From a virus: a stretch of DNA of 64,000 bases. Within the stretch, counting starts at the first letter, position 1. Each line of letters starts with the position of its first letter. Under the pieces are notes generated by a model that was not told the origin of the DNA, ran no database searches, and saw only the letters and a list, made by a program, of their open reading frames with translations. A program made the translations under genes and the position numbers. Below, in pieces: positions 8,387 to 16,106 of this stretch. The stretch is taken from positions 36,946-100,945 of the IMG/VR virus record IMGVR_UViG_3300035664_000005; one strand, written 5' to 3'.

Positions 8387-8392
8387 TAGTGT
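8387..8392 (+). promoter_or_regulatory. Putative -10 box for leaderless transcript of 8399 gene
   Basis: TAGTGT followed by six bases and the ATG at 8399; no ribosome binding site lies between. The same TAGTGT box precedes the gene at 58288. The divergent gap 8316-8398 must also hold the promoter for the minus-strand pair. Confidence 0.4.
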
Positions 8393-8398
8393 TTTTCT

Positions 8399-8689
8399 AT
8401 GACCTCAAAACAAACAAAAAAATCAGTTAAAAAAAGCACTTCAAATAAGAAAGCGCCTGCTAAAAAGGCTCCCGTTAAAAAGGCGTCGGCTCCCAAAAAG
8501 CCTGTCAATGTTCGCCCCGAGGATGCCGATCGTTTGTTGGCAACTGCCAACGAAACAAAACAGCAGTTCGCTAGCGCAGATAAGTTGATGAAAACACTGG
8601 CTCAACAGCCTTCCATCATTCGGGCTAATGATGTAAAATCTTTGCCTCTTCGCAAAAGAATGCTTGCGTGGTTTAAAATTTCAAAGTAG
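8399..8689 (+). CDS. Lysine-rich histone H1-like small protein
   Basis: A 96-residue protein. The first ~40 residues are almost only Lys, Ala, Pro, Ser and Thr, with repeats such as KKAPAKKAPVKKASAPKK, closely like histone H1 tails and the Lys-rich tails of actinobacterial HU/HupB. The second half (ADRLLATANETKQQFASADKLMKTL) is a short helical region, perhaps for dimerisation. It could bind DNA or RNA non-specifically in nucleoid takeover or genome compaction. It seems to be a single-gene unit between a divergent promoter and the methyltransferase, with a leaderless-type promoter. Confidence 0.6.
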   Translation: MTSKQTKKSVKKSTSNKKAPAKKAPVKKASAPKKPVNVRPEDADRLLATANETKQQFASADKLMKTLAQQPSIIRANDVKSLPLRKRMLAWFKISK

Positions 8690-8693
8690 TCTT

Positions 8694-8709
8694 ATCCCCA
8701 TGAGGGGAT
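8694..8709 (+). other. Hairpin ATCCCC-ATGA-GGGGAT upstream of methyltransferase
   Basis: A perfect 6-bp stem with a 4-base loop, 5 bases after the stop at 8689 and 16 bases before the methyltransferase ATG. It has no U-tract and is followed by TTCGGGGGAAACAACA, whose G-rich part may be the ribosome binding site. It may be an RNA stabiliser or weak terminator. Confidence 0.35.
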
Positions 8710-8725
8710 TTCGGGGGAAACAACA

Positions 8726-10102
8726 ATGACAACAGATGCTGATGTGCTGCCCCTGAATATAGATGAAAATATTCTTCTTGGCGATGTCCGAGAAACTTTG
8801 GCTTTGTTGCCAGATAAAAGTATTCACTGTGTGGTTACATCCCCTCCATATTGGGGTTTGCGTGATTATGGAACAGCAACTTGGATTGGGGGCGACCCCG
8901 AATGTTCCCATAAGCGTGACAGTAAATTCAGTGAAAGTTGCTCCACAGGACAAAAACTTTTAGAAGGCGCAATCGGTGACGGGATATATAAAGTTCAATG
9001 TCCTCGTTGCGGCGCAATGCGCGAAGACAGTCAACTTGGTTTAGAACCAACAGTAGATGAGTATGTTGAGCATATGGTTCAAGTTTTTCGGGAAGTTCAT
9101 AGAGTTCTGCGAGATGACGGAACTCTTTGGTTGAATCTCGGTGACTCTTATGCGGGGAGTAACGGAAACGGATGGAAACAATCCATTGCGTCAACAAATG
9201 CTTCAAACGCTGGTGGGGAAAACGAGGACTTCAGAGCAAAGATCGGCAGAGACGACGGCGATTTAAAACCGAAAGATTTGGTTGGTGTTCCTTGGCGTGT
9301 GGCTTTTGCGTTACAGGCAGATGGATGGTATTTGCGTCAAGATATTATTTGGGCTAAACCCAACCCGATGCCAGAATCTGTAAGGGATAGATGCACAAAA
9401 GCCCACGAATACATTTTTCTTTTGACAAAAAAATCTCATTATTTCTTTGATAGCGAAGCAATTAAAGAACCAGCCAAATATGCTTATGACGACAGGGGGG
9501 CTCGTGCGGACAGCCGTAAAGACGCAGGGATCTCAAACGCAATGCACGGTTCAACTGGTGCATTTAGAAACAAGAGGTCAGTATGGACAGTGACAACGAA
9601 ACCTTTCAAAGAAGCACATTTTGCGACCTTCCCACAGGATCTAATAGAGCCCTGTATTGCTTCTGGTACGAGCGAGAAGGGATGTTGCGCTCAGTGTGGC
9701 TCCCCGTTGGTTCGTCAAGTTTTACGCAAGCGAATCGCACGCAACGAACTCCCCCAAGAAGATCCCCGTTACCGCCCGAACGACTACAACGGCGCGTATG
9801 GGGAAATCAACGGGAAAGGGGACGCTGGCTATACCCAAACAAGCACAACAGGTTGGGAAAAAGCGTGTAAGTGTTTAACAGAAGATGTCGTCCCCTGCAC
9901 GGTTTTGGACGTGTTTTTTGGTGCTGGCACGACAGGCGTTGTGGCACAGAAATTGGGCAGAAATTATAAGGGTTGCGAGTTAAACCCTGAATATGCCGAG
10001 ATAGCAACAATTCGTCTCATTAACGATAAAGAAAAAAACAGGCTTTTAAAAGAAGCCGAAGATAGCCAACCTTCTTTATTTGAGGTTGCTTCCGACGAGT
10101 AA
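8726..10102 (+). CDS. Site-specific DNA methyltransferase (beta-class, N4-C or N6-A)
   Basis: A 458-residue SAM-dependent DNA methyltransferase. Catalytic motif IV is TSPPYWGLRDYG (SPPY at 39-42), favouring N4-cytosine though N6-adenine enzymes can also have it, and it lies before the SAM motif I DVFFGAGTTGVVAQKLGRNY near the C-terminus, so motif order is the beta class. Two Cys pairs (CPRCGAM; CCAQCGSPL) suggest structural zinc sites flanking the target-recognition region. No cognate restriction enzyme is nearby, so it is probably an orphan protecting phage DNA from host restriction or marking it. Starts at ATG 8726 after a G-rich leader. Confidence 0.85.
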   Translation: MTTDADVLPLNIDENILLGDVRETLALLPDKSIHCVVTSPPYWGLRDYGTATWIGGDPECSHKRDSKFSESCSTGQKLLEGAIGDGIYKVQCPRCGAMREDSQLGLEPTVDEYVEHMVQVFREVHRVLRDDGTLWLNLGDSYAGSNGNGWKQSIASTNASNAGGENEDFRAKIGRDDGDLKPKDLVGVPWRVAFALQADGWYLRQDIIWAKPNPMPESVRDRCTKAHEYIFLLTKKSHYFFDSEAIKEPAKYAYDDRGARADSRKDAGISNAMHGSTGAFRNKRSVWTVTTKPFKEAHFATFPQDLIEPCIASGTSEKGCCAQCGSPLVRQVLRKRIARNELPQEDPRYRPNDYNGAYGEINGKGDAGYTQTSTTGWEKACKCLTEDVVPCTVLDVFFGAGTTGVVAQKLGRNYKGCELNPEYAEIATIRLINDKEKNRLLKEAEDSQPSLFEVASDE

Positions 10103-10156
10103 TAAATGTTGTATGATTTATCTACATAGAATTCTCTTTGACTTGGAGGTCAAATA

Positions 10157-10588
10157 ATGTCAGCATCAGCACCCCTTCTTCTCCCAATGACAGTCACAGG
10201 CGCATGTGCAACAACTTCAACAGTTGTCGCTCGCACTCCTGTTGCAGGTCGTGTCCGTGGCATCACAGTTGCAGTTGGTACTGCTCCTGCGGGTTCGGTT
10301 TTGAGTGGAACAGTTCGTAAGGCAACTTCCTCTGGAACTGTTATTGGAACTTGGTCAATCGCCGCTGGAGCAACTTCTGCTGTAGCGACAATGTCATCCA
10401 CAGATGGTGCTGACGAACTCGCAGCAGACGATCTCGTTCTTTTGGTTGTTGGTGCAGTTGGTTCGGGTACCGCTGGTTCTAACTTGACCGCTCTTCTTCA
10501 GATTGATCAGTCAGCAGACCAAGACGGTTCAGATGTTGTTGCAGTAGCAACACTTCGTGGCAACCACCCAGGTAGCGTTGTAGCCTGA
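10157..10588 (+). CDS. Small beta-rich Ala/Ser/Thr/Gly protein, possible virion decoration protein
   Basis: A 143-residue protein made mostly of Ala, Gly, Ser, Thr and Val with no Cys, Trp or Tyr, a composition typical of small all-beta structural proteins such as capsid decoration or fibre subunits. It has a strong ribosome binding site (TTGGAGGTC) 8 bases before ATG, its own upstream gap and a strong terminator after it, so it is probably a highly expressed single gene. A head-decoration role is an inference from composition and expression signals; I recognise no domain. Confidence 0.55.
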   Translation: MSASAPLLLPMTVTGACATTSTVVARTPVAGRVRGITVAVGTAPAGSVLSGTVRKATSSGTVIGTWSIAAGATSAVATMSSTDGADELAADDLVLLVVGAVGSGTAGSNLTALLQIDQSADQDGSDVVAVATLRGNHPGSVVA

Positions 10589-10627
10589 TAATTAAGTAAG
10601 TAAAAGAGAATTAAACCCGACAAACTT

Positions 10628-10665
10628 TTAGTCCCCCACTTCCGTGCAGGTCGGTGGGGGACTAA
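10628..10665. terminator. Strong hairpin terminator, probably bidirectional
   Basis: A perfect 12-bp stem (TTAGTCCCCCAC / GTGGGGGACTAA) with a 14-base loop lies between the convergent genes ending at 10588 (+) and 10672 (-). A moderately T-rich stretch follows on the plus strand, so it most likely stops the 10157 gene and shields against the opposing operon. Confidence 0.8.
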
Positions 10666-10671
10666 TTGTAT

Positions 10672-11037
10672 TTATGGGCGTAAAAATGTTATAGCGACTC
10701 TCTCGCTTGCCCTCACAAGCAAAAACAATGCTTCTGTTTGTGTGTGTGTCAAACACCATTCCGATATCTCTGTATCAGTAACAAGTTCCAAATATTCACA
10801 AAAGAATCTTGCCCTACCACACATAAACGGTGGCACCCCGCATTCTTCTGCTTCCATGAAGCCTTCTGCTAAAAGTTTTTCTTTAGCGCCACACGCTAAA
10901 AGTATTGCGCCCCATATGTCTATTTCTTTTGTGTATGGGTCGTAGGTTGCGTGGTTGGAGAACCCGTGTTCTTTTATGTAGTCAACAGCCTTGTCGTAGA
11001 TGCTGTCAGCGCCAAGTTGTTTTAAGGTTGGGAACAT
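10672..11037 (-). CDS. Hypothetical protein, DUF6197-like
   Basis: A 121-residue protein resembling the small actinobacterial/phage family I remember as DUF6197: a pattern of DIWGAILLACGAKEKL then TEISEWCLTHTQTEALFLLVRASE, with a conserved Gly-Ala-hydrophobic centre and a C-terminal W...T..E....L helix. The molecular function of that family is unknown. It is the last gene of the ribonucleotide reductase operon; the start codon abuts the stop of the preceding gene (shared base 11037). Confidence 0.55.
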   Translation of the reverse strand: MFPTLKQLGADSIYDKAVDYIKEHGFSNHATYDPYTKEIDIWGAILLACGAKEKLLAEGFMEAEECGVPPFMCGRARFFCEYLELVTDTEISEWCLTHTQTEALFLLVRASERVAITFLRP

Positions 11038-11294
11038 TATTCTTTTGAGATTCCCTTTTTACTACAAAGATCGGCATATGCATGGTTTGGGGTTTCCCCT
11101 ATTCCTACAGTCTGCTTGTATTCGTCGGTGAACAGATCAACGGCTTCGCAGTCATCACCTTCAAAATAGTTGAGCATCGCTTCCGTGAACTCATCGCACT
11201 CTGCGAATGCAAGCCACTTCCCACCCTCATATATCCCCCCATACCTCGCTTCCCTTATGACGACGGGGTAAAGGTTGATCCGTTTGTGAGTCAT
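11037..11294 (-). CDS. Hypothetical 85-residue protein in RNR operon
   Basis: The frame extends further upstream into the reductase gene, but ATG 11294 (MTHKRINLYPVV) immediately follows the reductase stop and is the natural start. The product is acidic (FEGDDCEAVDLFTDEY) with a beta-hairpin-like YGGIYEGGKWLAFAE. I recognise no family. Tight coupling to the reductase gene suggests shared timing, not necessarily shared function. Confidence 0.55.
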   Translation of the reverse strand: MTHKRINLYPVVIREARYGGIYEGGKWLAFAECDEFTEAMLNYFEGDDCEAVDLFTDEYKQTVGIGETPNHAYADLCSKKGISKE

Positions 11295-11295
11295 T

Positions 11296-13224
11296 TCATT
11301 TGATCGGACATGCACCTGTTGCACAGTCATCAAGCGATAATTCTGAACCTGTTGCCTGACTTAACGGCAAAGATGGATCAATTTTTTTCACAAGTGCATC
11401 ATAATCGGCTTGGCTGATCTGTTCATATGGAGGAAGCGGGAAGTTGTGGTCTGCGTGTAGGAGAAATGATACCGATTTGACACCAGTGTCATAATTTTTT
11501 GACAACCATTCTTTGATTGATTCAAGTTCTTCTTTTCTATAATAAACAGTTACAGACACGGCGTTGTCCGCCCACTCTGTCTGCATTTTTTTGACCCATT
11601 CAAGTTGTTCTACTGCCGTCATGTTCTCGGCGAGAACCGCATTATCTGGTGACTTGCATGGGAACTCAACGACATAGCGTGAGTGGTCTTCTCTGCCGTC
11701 AATACCGATATCCCAAACAACCTTGTGTCCTCTCGCACGCAAGCCTGTCACAAGGGCGTCAGACGCACCAAAACGCACCCTACGGATGTAGAACGGCGCG
11801 AATGCGGGATGAATGCCCGGAGTGATACCGGGGAGTAAGGAGAGCGTCCCTGACGGTTGGACAGTGGTAAGTCTGACGGAACGAGGGAAGCCTTTTTCCT
11901 TTGAGTAATACATGTCAAATTCGTCTAGGTGTCTGTAAGCCTCATCTAGCCAAGAAACTTGCTCTGCTGAAGCCTGTAAAACGCCAGAGATGCTTTGTCC
12001 TAGTCGTGCGTTTTTCGCAACGATTGCGTTTGTTTTTGCATAAGGGTAGGCAAGACGGGTGATCTGTTTTTGAACCATGTAAAGAAGTTCGGATATTTCT
12101 TTTAATTGTTTGATGTCGCAGATATTGGGTAGGAATATGGTTGAAAGATTGCATGACTCTCCATCGCCTAAACCAATTTCGGCACATGGGTTGAAACCTT
12201 CAATGGTTTTATCTGCTCGTTCTTCTTTAAGTCTTCCGAACTTGCGGGCGAGACGGCGATTTACAAGACCGTAAGGTTCGCCACCACCCGTATAGCCCTT
12301 CCATAGTTCGGGCATGATGTGGTCGTAGTAGTCGGCATAGATGCTGTTGTTTGAGTTGGCTCGGTAACCGGGGATGTCTCCCGAAGCCCAATTTTTTGCT
12401 CGCAAAAACAGAACATCGTCGGGGTCGCCGATAGCGATCTGTGCGGAGCGTCGTGATGAGCCTGAGACAACCACACGACCGATTATGTTGCAAATGTCTA
12501 GGACATCAATTGAGCGAAGTTTCTTTCCCTCTCTTGCTTCCATCACTCGGCAGATGTCTGCAATCCCGTCCACCAATGCGCCGGGTCCGCTTGCTGTGCC
12601 TCCAAATGTCTTGAGGGGTGCACCAAATTCTCGGATAAGAATCGTTGAGTATGAGAATGATTTACCTGTATCAAAATATGACTTCAATACGCTGTGTAAT
12701 AGTCTTCGCCAACCTTGACGAGAATCAGGGACAATAATGTCTGCGTCGTTTGAACGCTCGTGAGTGATTTTTACATTAGGGAGAACCTTTGGAAGATCGT
12801 GAATTTTTGCTCGTTCCACCGAGAATCCGACACCACCGCCGAGCATGAGGTGGTCAAAAAGAAATTCAAAATCTTCTACCTTTTCTATGTTTACGAAATA
12901 GCAGTTATTGAGCGAGGCGGCGTTGAATTGTTTGATGAGTGGAGTTCCGAGTTGCCAAAGAGCACGACCCGAGAATGATCCACGCAGGTTGAAGACATGA
13001 TCAAAAAGTTTTTCTGCTTGAGTTTTGGTGAGCGGAGTTCCAATGTCTATGGCTCCGTTAACACAGCGTTGAACGGTTTCTAGCCAAGTTTCGTTGCGAT
13101 TAAGGTCTTCAATGCGTCGCGAATATGTGCGAAGGTATACAACTTCGCCTAGCCCATTAAATCCCCAAGGAGGTGTCTGAGTCTTGTATTGGTCAACAAA
13201 TTCTTGGGATAGGTGAGCGGTCAT
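11296..13224 (-). CDS. nrdJ: Class II (adenosylcobalamin-dependent) ribonucleotide reductase, monomeric type
   Basis: A 642-residue RNR converting ribonucleotides to deoxyribonucleotides for phage DNA synthesis. It follows the Lactobacillus leichmannii-type monomeric layout: GRALWQLGTPL and NNCYFVNI (first active-site Cys), LGGGVGFSVE, GSSRRSAQI, then FNPCAEI (thiyl-radical Cys) with SCNLST (second redox Cys), QPSGTLSLLPGITPGIHPAF, and a C-terminal CATGACPIK whose two Cys match the re-reducing pair at the end of the Lactobacillus enzyme. A cobalamin enzyme needs no oxygen or second subunit. The frame opens at 13251 but ATG 13224 has a good AAAGAGGA site upstream and is preferred. First gene of a three-gene operon. 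Confidence 0.9.
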   Translation of the reverse strand: MTAHLSQEFVDQYKTQTPPWGFNGLGEVVYLRTYSRRIEDLNRNETWLETVQRCVNGAIDIGTPLTKTQAEKLFDHVFNLRGSFSGRALWQLGTPLIKQFNAASLNNCYFVNIEKVEDFEFLFDHLMLGGGVGFSVERAKIHDLPKVLPNVKITHERSNDADIIVPDSRQGWRRLLHSVLKSYFDTGKSFSYSTILIREFGAPLKTFGGTASGPGALVDGIADICRVMEAREGKKLRSIDVLDICNIIGRVVVSGSSRRSAQIAIGDPDDVLFLRAKNWASGDIPGYRANSNNSIYADYYDHIMPELWKGYTGGGEPYGLVNRRLARKFGRLKEERADKTIEGFNPCAEIGLGDGESCNLSTIFLPNICDIKQLKEISELLYMVQKQITRLAYPYAKTNAIVAKNARLGQSISGVLQASAEQVSWLDEAYRHLDEFDMYYSKEKGFPRSVRLTTVQPSGTLSLLPGITPGIHPAFAPFYIRRVRFGASDALVTGLRARGHKVVWDIGIDGREDHSRYVVEFPCKSPDNAVLAENMTAVEQLEWVKKMQTEWADNAVSVTVYYRKEELESIKEWLSKNYDTGVKSVSFLLHADHNFPLPPYEQISQADYDALVKKIDPSLPLSQATGSELSLDDCATGACPIK

Positions 13225-13298
13225 TACGTCCTCTTTCGGCGCATAGGGCAATATGGGTAAAGAACCATATTACAGCACCCCGCATTTTCAGTAAAATC

Positions 13299-13592
13299 CT
13301 AATTACGGGTAAGGTTATATTTTCTTGCTTCGGTCAGCGAGATTATTTGACCTTTAGCGAATTTCCGTACTTTTGCGATAACACCAGCAGATACTTCCTC
13401 GGGGACAAAGAAATCTTCTTCTACTCTGAATGTTTGCCTGTCATCTAATGATTGAAAAATACCTAAGCCAAGAAGTTTTTCGGGGGGTTTATGCCCTTTG
13501 GGCACACAATTCCCTGTTGGGTCACCACAGACAATGCACGGCTCTCCTGTGGCACGAAGAATCTCTATATCACCATAGATGTATTCAGGCAT
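13299..13592 (-). CDS. Hypothetical protein with CxxC...C metal-binding-like N-terminus
   Basis: A 97-residue protein with an N-terminal PCIVCGDPTGNC segment that may bind zinc, followed by beta-rich VEEDFFVPEEVSAGVIAKVRKFAKGQIISLTEARKYN. The C-terminal part resembles small phage proteins of unknown role. ATG 13592 is chosen over a TTG two codons upstream because TATCAT ends 5 bases before it, matching a leaderless promoter; no ribosome binding site exists. It lies upstream of the ribonucleotide reductase operon, 74 bases away. Confidence 0.6.
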   Translation of the reverse strand: MPEYIYGDIEILRATGEPCIVCGDPTGNCVPKGHKPPEKLLGLGIFQSLDDRQTFRVEEDFFVPEEVSAGVIAKVRKFAKGQIISLTEARKYNLTRN

Positions 13593-13597
13593 AAACA

Positions 13598-13603
13598 ATG
13601 ATA
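13598..13603 (-). promoter_or_regulatory. Putative -10 box for leaderless transcript of 13299-13592
   Basis: Minus-strand TATCAT followed by five bases (TGTTT) and ATG. A terminator for the preceding gene lies just upstream (13624-13647), so an independent promoter is expected here. Confidence 0.45.
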
Positions 13604-13623
13604 CATCGTGCCCCCAAAAGGAA

Positions 13624-13647
13624 AAGGAGCACCTTGCGGTGCTCCTT
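13624..13647 (-). terminator. Rho-independent terminator after 13693-13938
   Basis: A 10-bp perfect stem (AAGGAGCACC / GGTGCTCCTT) with a 4-base loop, followed on the minus strand by TTCCTTTT. It lies 46 bases beyond the stop of the basic small protein gene and before the next minus-strand promoter. Confidence 0.8.
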
Positions 13648-13692
13648 AGTCATTCCTTCTATGCGGGGGGCATAGACTTTTTGCCCCAAGTG

Positions 13693-13938
13693 TTATCCCT
13701 TGGTTGCGAACTTGTTTTCTGCTTTCATTGCCTTCATTTCCTCTGCGAACAGTTCCTCAAATTCGTCGGTGTATCGTGTTTGAAGAACAAACGATGCTCG
13801 TCGTTTTGCCTCGTTGCGACGCTTTGCTTCAATCTTCCGAAGTTCTGCGCGTCGTACACGCTCTTCTGCGGGGAGTGGTTTGCGACCGCGGCTCACGCCG
13901 AGTTTCTTTTTAAGTTGCTGATATGTCGTTGTAGCCAT
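13693..13938 (-). CDS. Small basic helical protein
   Basis: An 81-residue, strongly charged helical protein; the centre is rich in Arg, Lys and Glu (EERVRRAELRKIEAKRRNEAKRRA) and could form a long helix or coiled coil. It opens ATTTYQQLKKKLGVSRGRKP, somewhat like a DNA-binding AT-hook-type Gly-Arg-Lys-Pro segment. Good ribosome binding site (AAGGAG) before the ATG; own terminator. Single-gene unit, function unknown. Confidence 0.6.
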   Translation of the reverse strand: MATTTYQQLKKKLGVSRGRKPLPAEERVRRAELRKIEAKRRNEAKRRASFVLQTRYTDEFEELFAEEMKAMKAENKFATKG

Positions 13939-14155
13939 TATGGGCTCCTTGTCTTTCTATTTAGTTGTTTATGTATTTCTTACAAAAGAGATACTAACTA
14001 ATGGCTTGATGAAAAACAACCCGATATTTAGGAAATATCTAAAAATGTTTTTCCCTTTATCCACAGGGGTTTGAGCGGAGTTGCTAAACCCCATCTATGG
14101 GGGCTACACTTACGGTATAAGTAATATACCTACAAATACTAAAGAAAGAGAAACA
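13939..14155. promoter_or_regulatory. Divergent control region with palindromic CCCCATCTATGGGG
   Basis: The 217 bases between the minus-strand basic protein and the plus-strand phosphatase contain no credible gene. They hold the near-palindrome CCCCAT-CT-ATGGGG (14089-14102), then GGTATAAGTAAT, which could be a -10 region for the phosphatase operon about 40 bases before its ATG. An operator role for the palindrome is a guess. Confidence 0.35.
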
Positions 14156-14644
14156 ATGAAGACATCTTTAATAACCCCGCCAACGGTAAGGAACCTAGAA
14201 GAAGCAAGAGAACAATGTCTTGAATACGACGCGGTTTTGACTGCGGGTCCGTATCGCGATGAGGTTAGAAACTTCAATCACCCTATTCACAAAGTCGTTG
14301 AATTTAGCGACACAATGTTTGAGGAGCACGGCGGACCGACATATGAGGACATCGTTGAACTCGTAGAGTTTGGTGTAGGCGTCCCAAAATTGTTGGTGCA
14401 TTGTCACGCGGGTATTTCCCGTTCAACAGCAACAGCATGGGGAGTGGCGATAGCAAACGGTAACGATCCGTTAGAAGCATTTCTATACCTTCAAGATAAA
14501 CACCCTGAAGAGAAAGGGTTTTTTAATCAAGGAAAACGACCATTCGCACCGAATATCTTGATCGTCAAACATTTGGATAAGTACTTTAATCTTGGTACGA
14601 CACTCTTGGAAATTCGTCATAAGCATTCCGAATCAGGTTGGTAA
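14156..14644 (+). CDS. Cysteine-dependent protein (dual-specificity-like) phosphatase
   Basis: A 162-residue P-loop phosphatase of the protein-tyrosine/dual-specificity superfamily. The signature is HCHAGISRS at 82-90, with nucleophile Cys83 and phosphate-binding Arg89; Asp52 in VEFSDTM could be the general acid. The frame opens at 14081, but ATG 14156 has a purine-rich AAGAAAGAG site and begins the family-like region. Substrate may be a host or phage phosphoprotein, or an RNA 5' phosphate or inositol phosphate, as in other superfamily members. It heads a plus-strand run of enzymes up to 17249. Confidence 0.8.
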   Translation: MKTSLITPPTVRNLEEAREQCLEYDAVLTAGPYRDEVRNFNHPIHKVVEFSDTMFEEHGGPTYEDIVELVEFGVGVPKLLVHCHAGISRSTATAWGVAIANGNDPLEAFLYLQDKHPEEKGFFNQGKRPFAPNILIVKHLDKYFNLGTTLLEIRHKHSESGW

Positions 14645-14648
14645 AGTA

Positions 14649-15620
14649 ATGAAAGTTTTTTGGAACGAAAACTACACATCCATCAAATATGATTTTGATA
14701 CATCAAGAAAATCTGACGATATTGTCAATTTGATTAGCAAAAAAGTTTTGGAAACCCCTGCAAAAGTTCGTGTATTGCAGGATGTCCCAACAATAGAGAT
14801 AGTTGACCCCGAAAAGGCAACCGACATCTCAAAGACTGAACAACTAATTAAAAGATGGTTGAGTCCTCAATATGTTGAGGCATTGAAAACAAACAACGAC
14901 TCACGGCTATCGCAGAGTCAAGGTTTTGAATGGTGTTCAAACACTTACAAGTTTGCGCGAGCACATACACATGGACTGATCGCATCAGTTGATGAAGTCT
15001 TGGCAAACGGGGGGAGAAGCGGAAGCCTTTCTTCAGGTTTGCATCACGCATCAAAAACTGGTGGTGCAGGGTTTTGTACGATCAACGGCATAGCACTGTC
15101 AGCAATTTACGCATATGAACAAGGTCTTGAACCAATAGTTTTAGATTTTGACGCACATTGCGGTGGTGGCACTATGGACTTCTTGAAAACCTTCAACGGG
15201 GTTTTACAAACCCAAAACAAGATTTTTGGAAAATCAACACCTCCGATCCGTCACATTGATTTATCAACTAACTACTTTGACGAATACGACATTGAAGTTG
15301 ATGAAACTTGGGCAAACTTACATGTTCTTGATTGGGAAGAAGATTATTTAGAAGAAATACAAAAATCCCTCTCATTAGCGGAGCCGTTTATGACTGATAA
15401 AACTATATTTATCTACAATGCAGGGATTGACCCGATTGGTTCACATGAGATAGACGAAGAAGTTATAGCGCAACGGGAGAAGATTGTTTCGGAGTTCATC
15501 GGCGGTCACAAGGCTATCTTTGCGTTAGCGGGTGGATATTCGGATATATCAACAACAAGAGAAGATGTAGCAAAAATGCACCTCAAAACGATTTACGGTT
15601 GGTCATGGCAGACGAAATAA
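14649..15620 (+). CDS. Histone deacetylase / acetylpolyamine amidohydrolase-family enzyme
   Basis: A 323-residue arginase-fold zinc amidohydrolase. Family signatures in order: LSSGLHHAS (His132-His133, catalytic pair), GFCTINGIA, LDFDAHCGGGT (zinc ligands Asp168 and His170), YNAGIDP (zinc ligand Asp261) and LAGGYS (transition-state Tyr297). All catalytic residues are present, so it should be active. Bacterial members deacetylate acetylpolyamines or acetyl-lysine (AcuC-like). The start is ATG 14649, four bases after the phosphatase stop. An HDAC-family gene is unusual for a phage; possible jobs are removing acetyl groups from host proteins or polyamines used in DNA condensation. Confidence 0.85.
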   Translation: MKVFWNENYTSIKYDFDTSRKSDDIVNLISKKVLETPAKVRVLQDVPTIEIVDPEKATDISKTEQLIKRWLSPQYVEALKTNNDSRLSQSQGFEWCSNTYKFARAHTHGLIASVDEVLANGGRSGSLSSGLHHASKTGGAGFCTINGIALSAIYAYEQGLEPIVLDFDAHCGGGTMDFLKTFNGVLQTQNKIFGKSTPPIRHIDLSTNYFDEYDIEVDETWANLHVLDWEEDYLEEIQKSLSLAEPFMTDKTIFIYNAGIDPIGSHEIDEEVIAQREKIVSEFIGGHKAIFALAGGYSDISTTREDVAKMHLKTIYGWSWQTK

Positions 15621-15871
15621 TTCACGGGCTATACGCCACATACACAAACACCAAATGCAGGTGCTCGTTGTGCAAAAAAGCCGCGGCGGAATATATGCGT
15701 GGCTACAGGAAAACTTCCACAGGTAAAAATAACGCGAAGTTTCATCAGATCGTTGCCAATAAACGCTCACAAATTGCTATCAAATGGATTAAGGAAAACC
15801 ATCCTCAGCAATGGGATAAGATATGTTCGCGAGCCATAAGAATTGTTGAAAAACAAGAAAGAGGAGAATGA
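15605..15871 (+). CDS. Small zinc-binding phage protein (HG...CRCxxC type)
   Basis: An 88-residue protein with HGLYATYTNTKCRCSLCKKA near the N-terminus, followed by YMRGYRK. The H-x-Y-C-x-C-x2-C arrangement is a recurring small actinophage motif and probably binds one zinc; the tail is helical and basic. Likely a nucleic acid-binding protein, unproven. It overlaps the 3' end of the deacetylase gene by 16 bases. ATG 15605 rather than 15599 is chosen, but both are possible. Confidence 0.6.
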   Translation: MADEIIHGLYATYTNTKCRCSLCKKAAAEYMRGYRKTSTGKNNAKFHQIVANKRSQIAIKWIKENHPQQWDKICSRAIRIVEKQERGE

Positions 15872-15872
15872 A

Positions 15873-16106
15873 ATGCCTTACGGCGCTGACAATATAGAAA
15901 ATCGTTTTGATGACTTTGTGGAAGAAACAAACAAAAAGATAGAAGAACTTGAAGCAAAAGTTCGCTTCCTTGAGAGTGAACTCGGTAAAAACAAAATAGA
16001 CAGTAAATCAATTATCAACATCACTAATCAGGAAATCAAAAGTTCTCTTGGTTCTACGATCAAAACAATTGGCGACATTGTCAAGAAAAATAATTTAAAA
16101 AAATGA
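15873..16106 (+). CDS. Small coiled-coil protein
   Basis: A 77-residue protein. ATG 15873 has a strong GAGGAG site 6 bases upstream, better than the earlier in-frame ATG. Residues ~15-40 (VEETNKKIEELEAKVRFLESE) form a heptad coiled coil. It overlaps the following methyltransferase start by 4 bases. No known family; perhaps an oligomerisation partner of a neighbour. Confidence 0.6.
   Translation: MPYGADNIENRFDDFVEETNKKIEELEAKVRFLESELGKNKIDSKSIINITNQEIKSSLGSTIKTIGDIVKKNNLKK

Noticed and set aside
13939-14155. Possible small gene or antisense frame (plus strand 13579-14001)
   Set aside because: It is Cys/Phe-rich antisense sequence crossing a terminator and a real minus-strand gene; no start signal.
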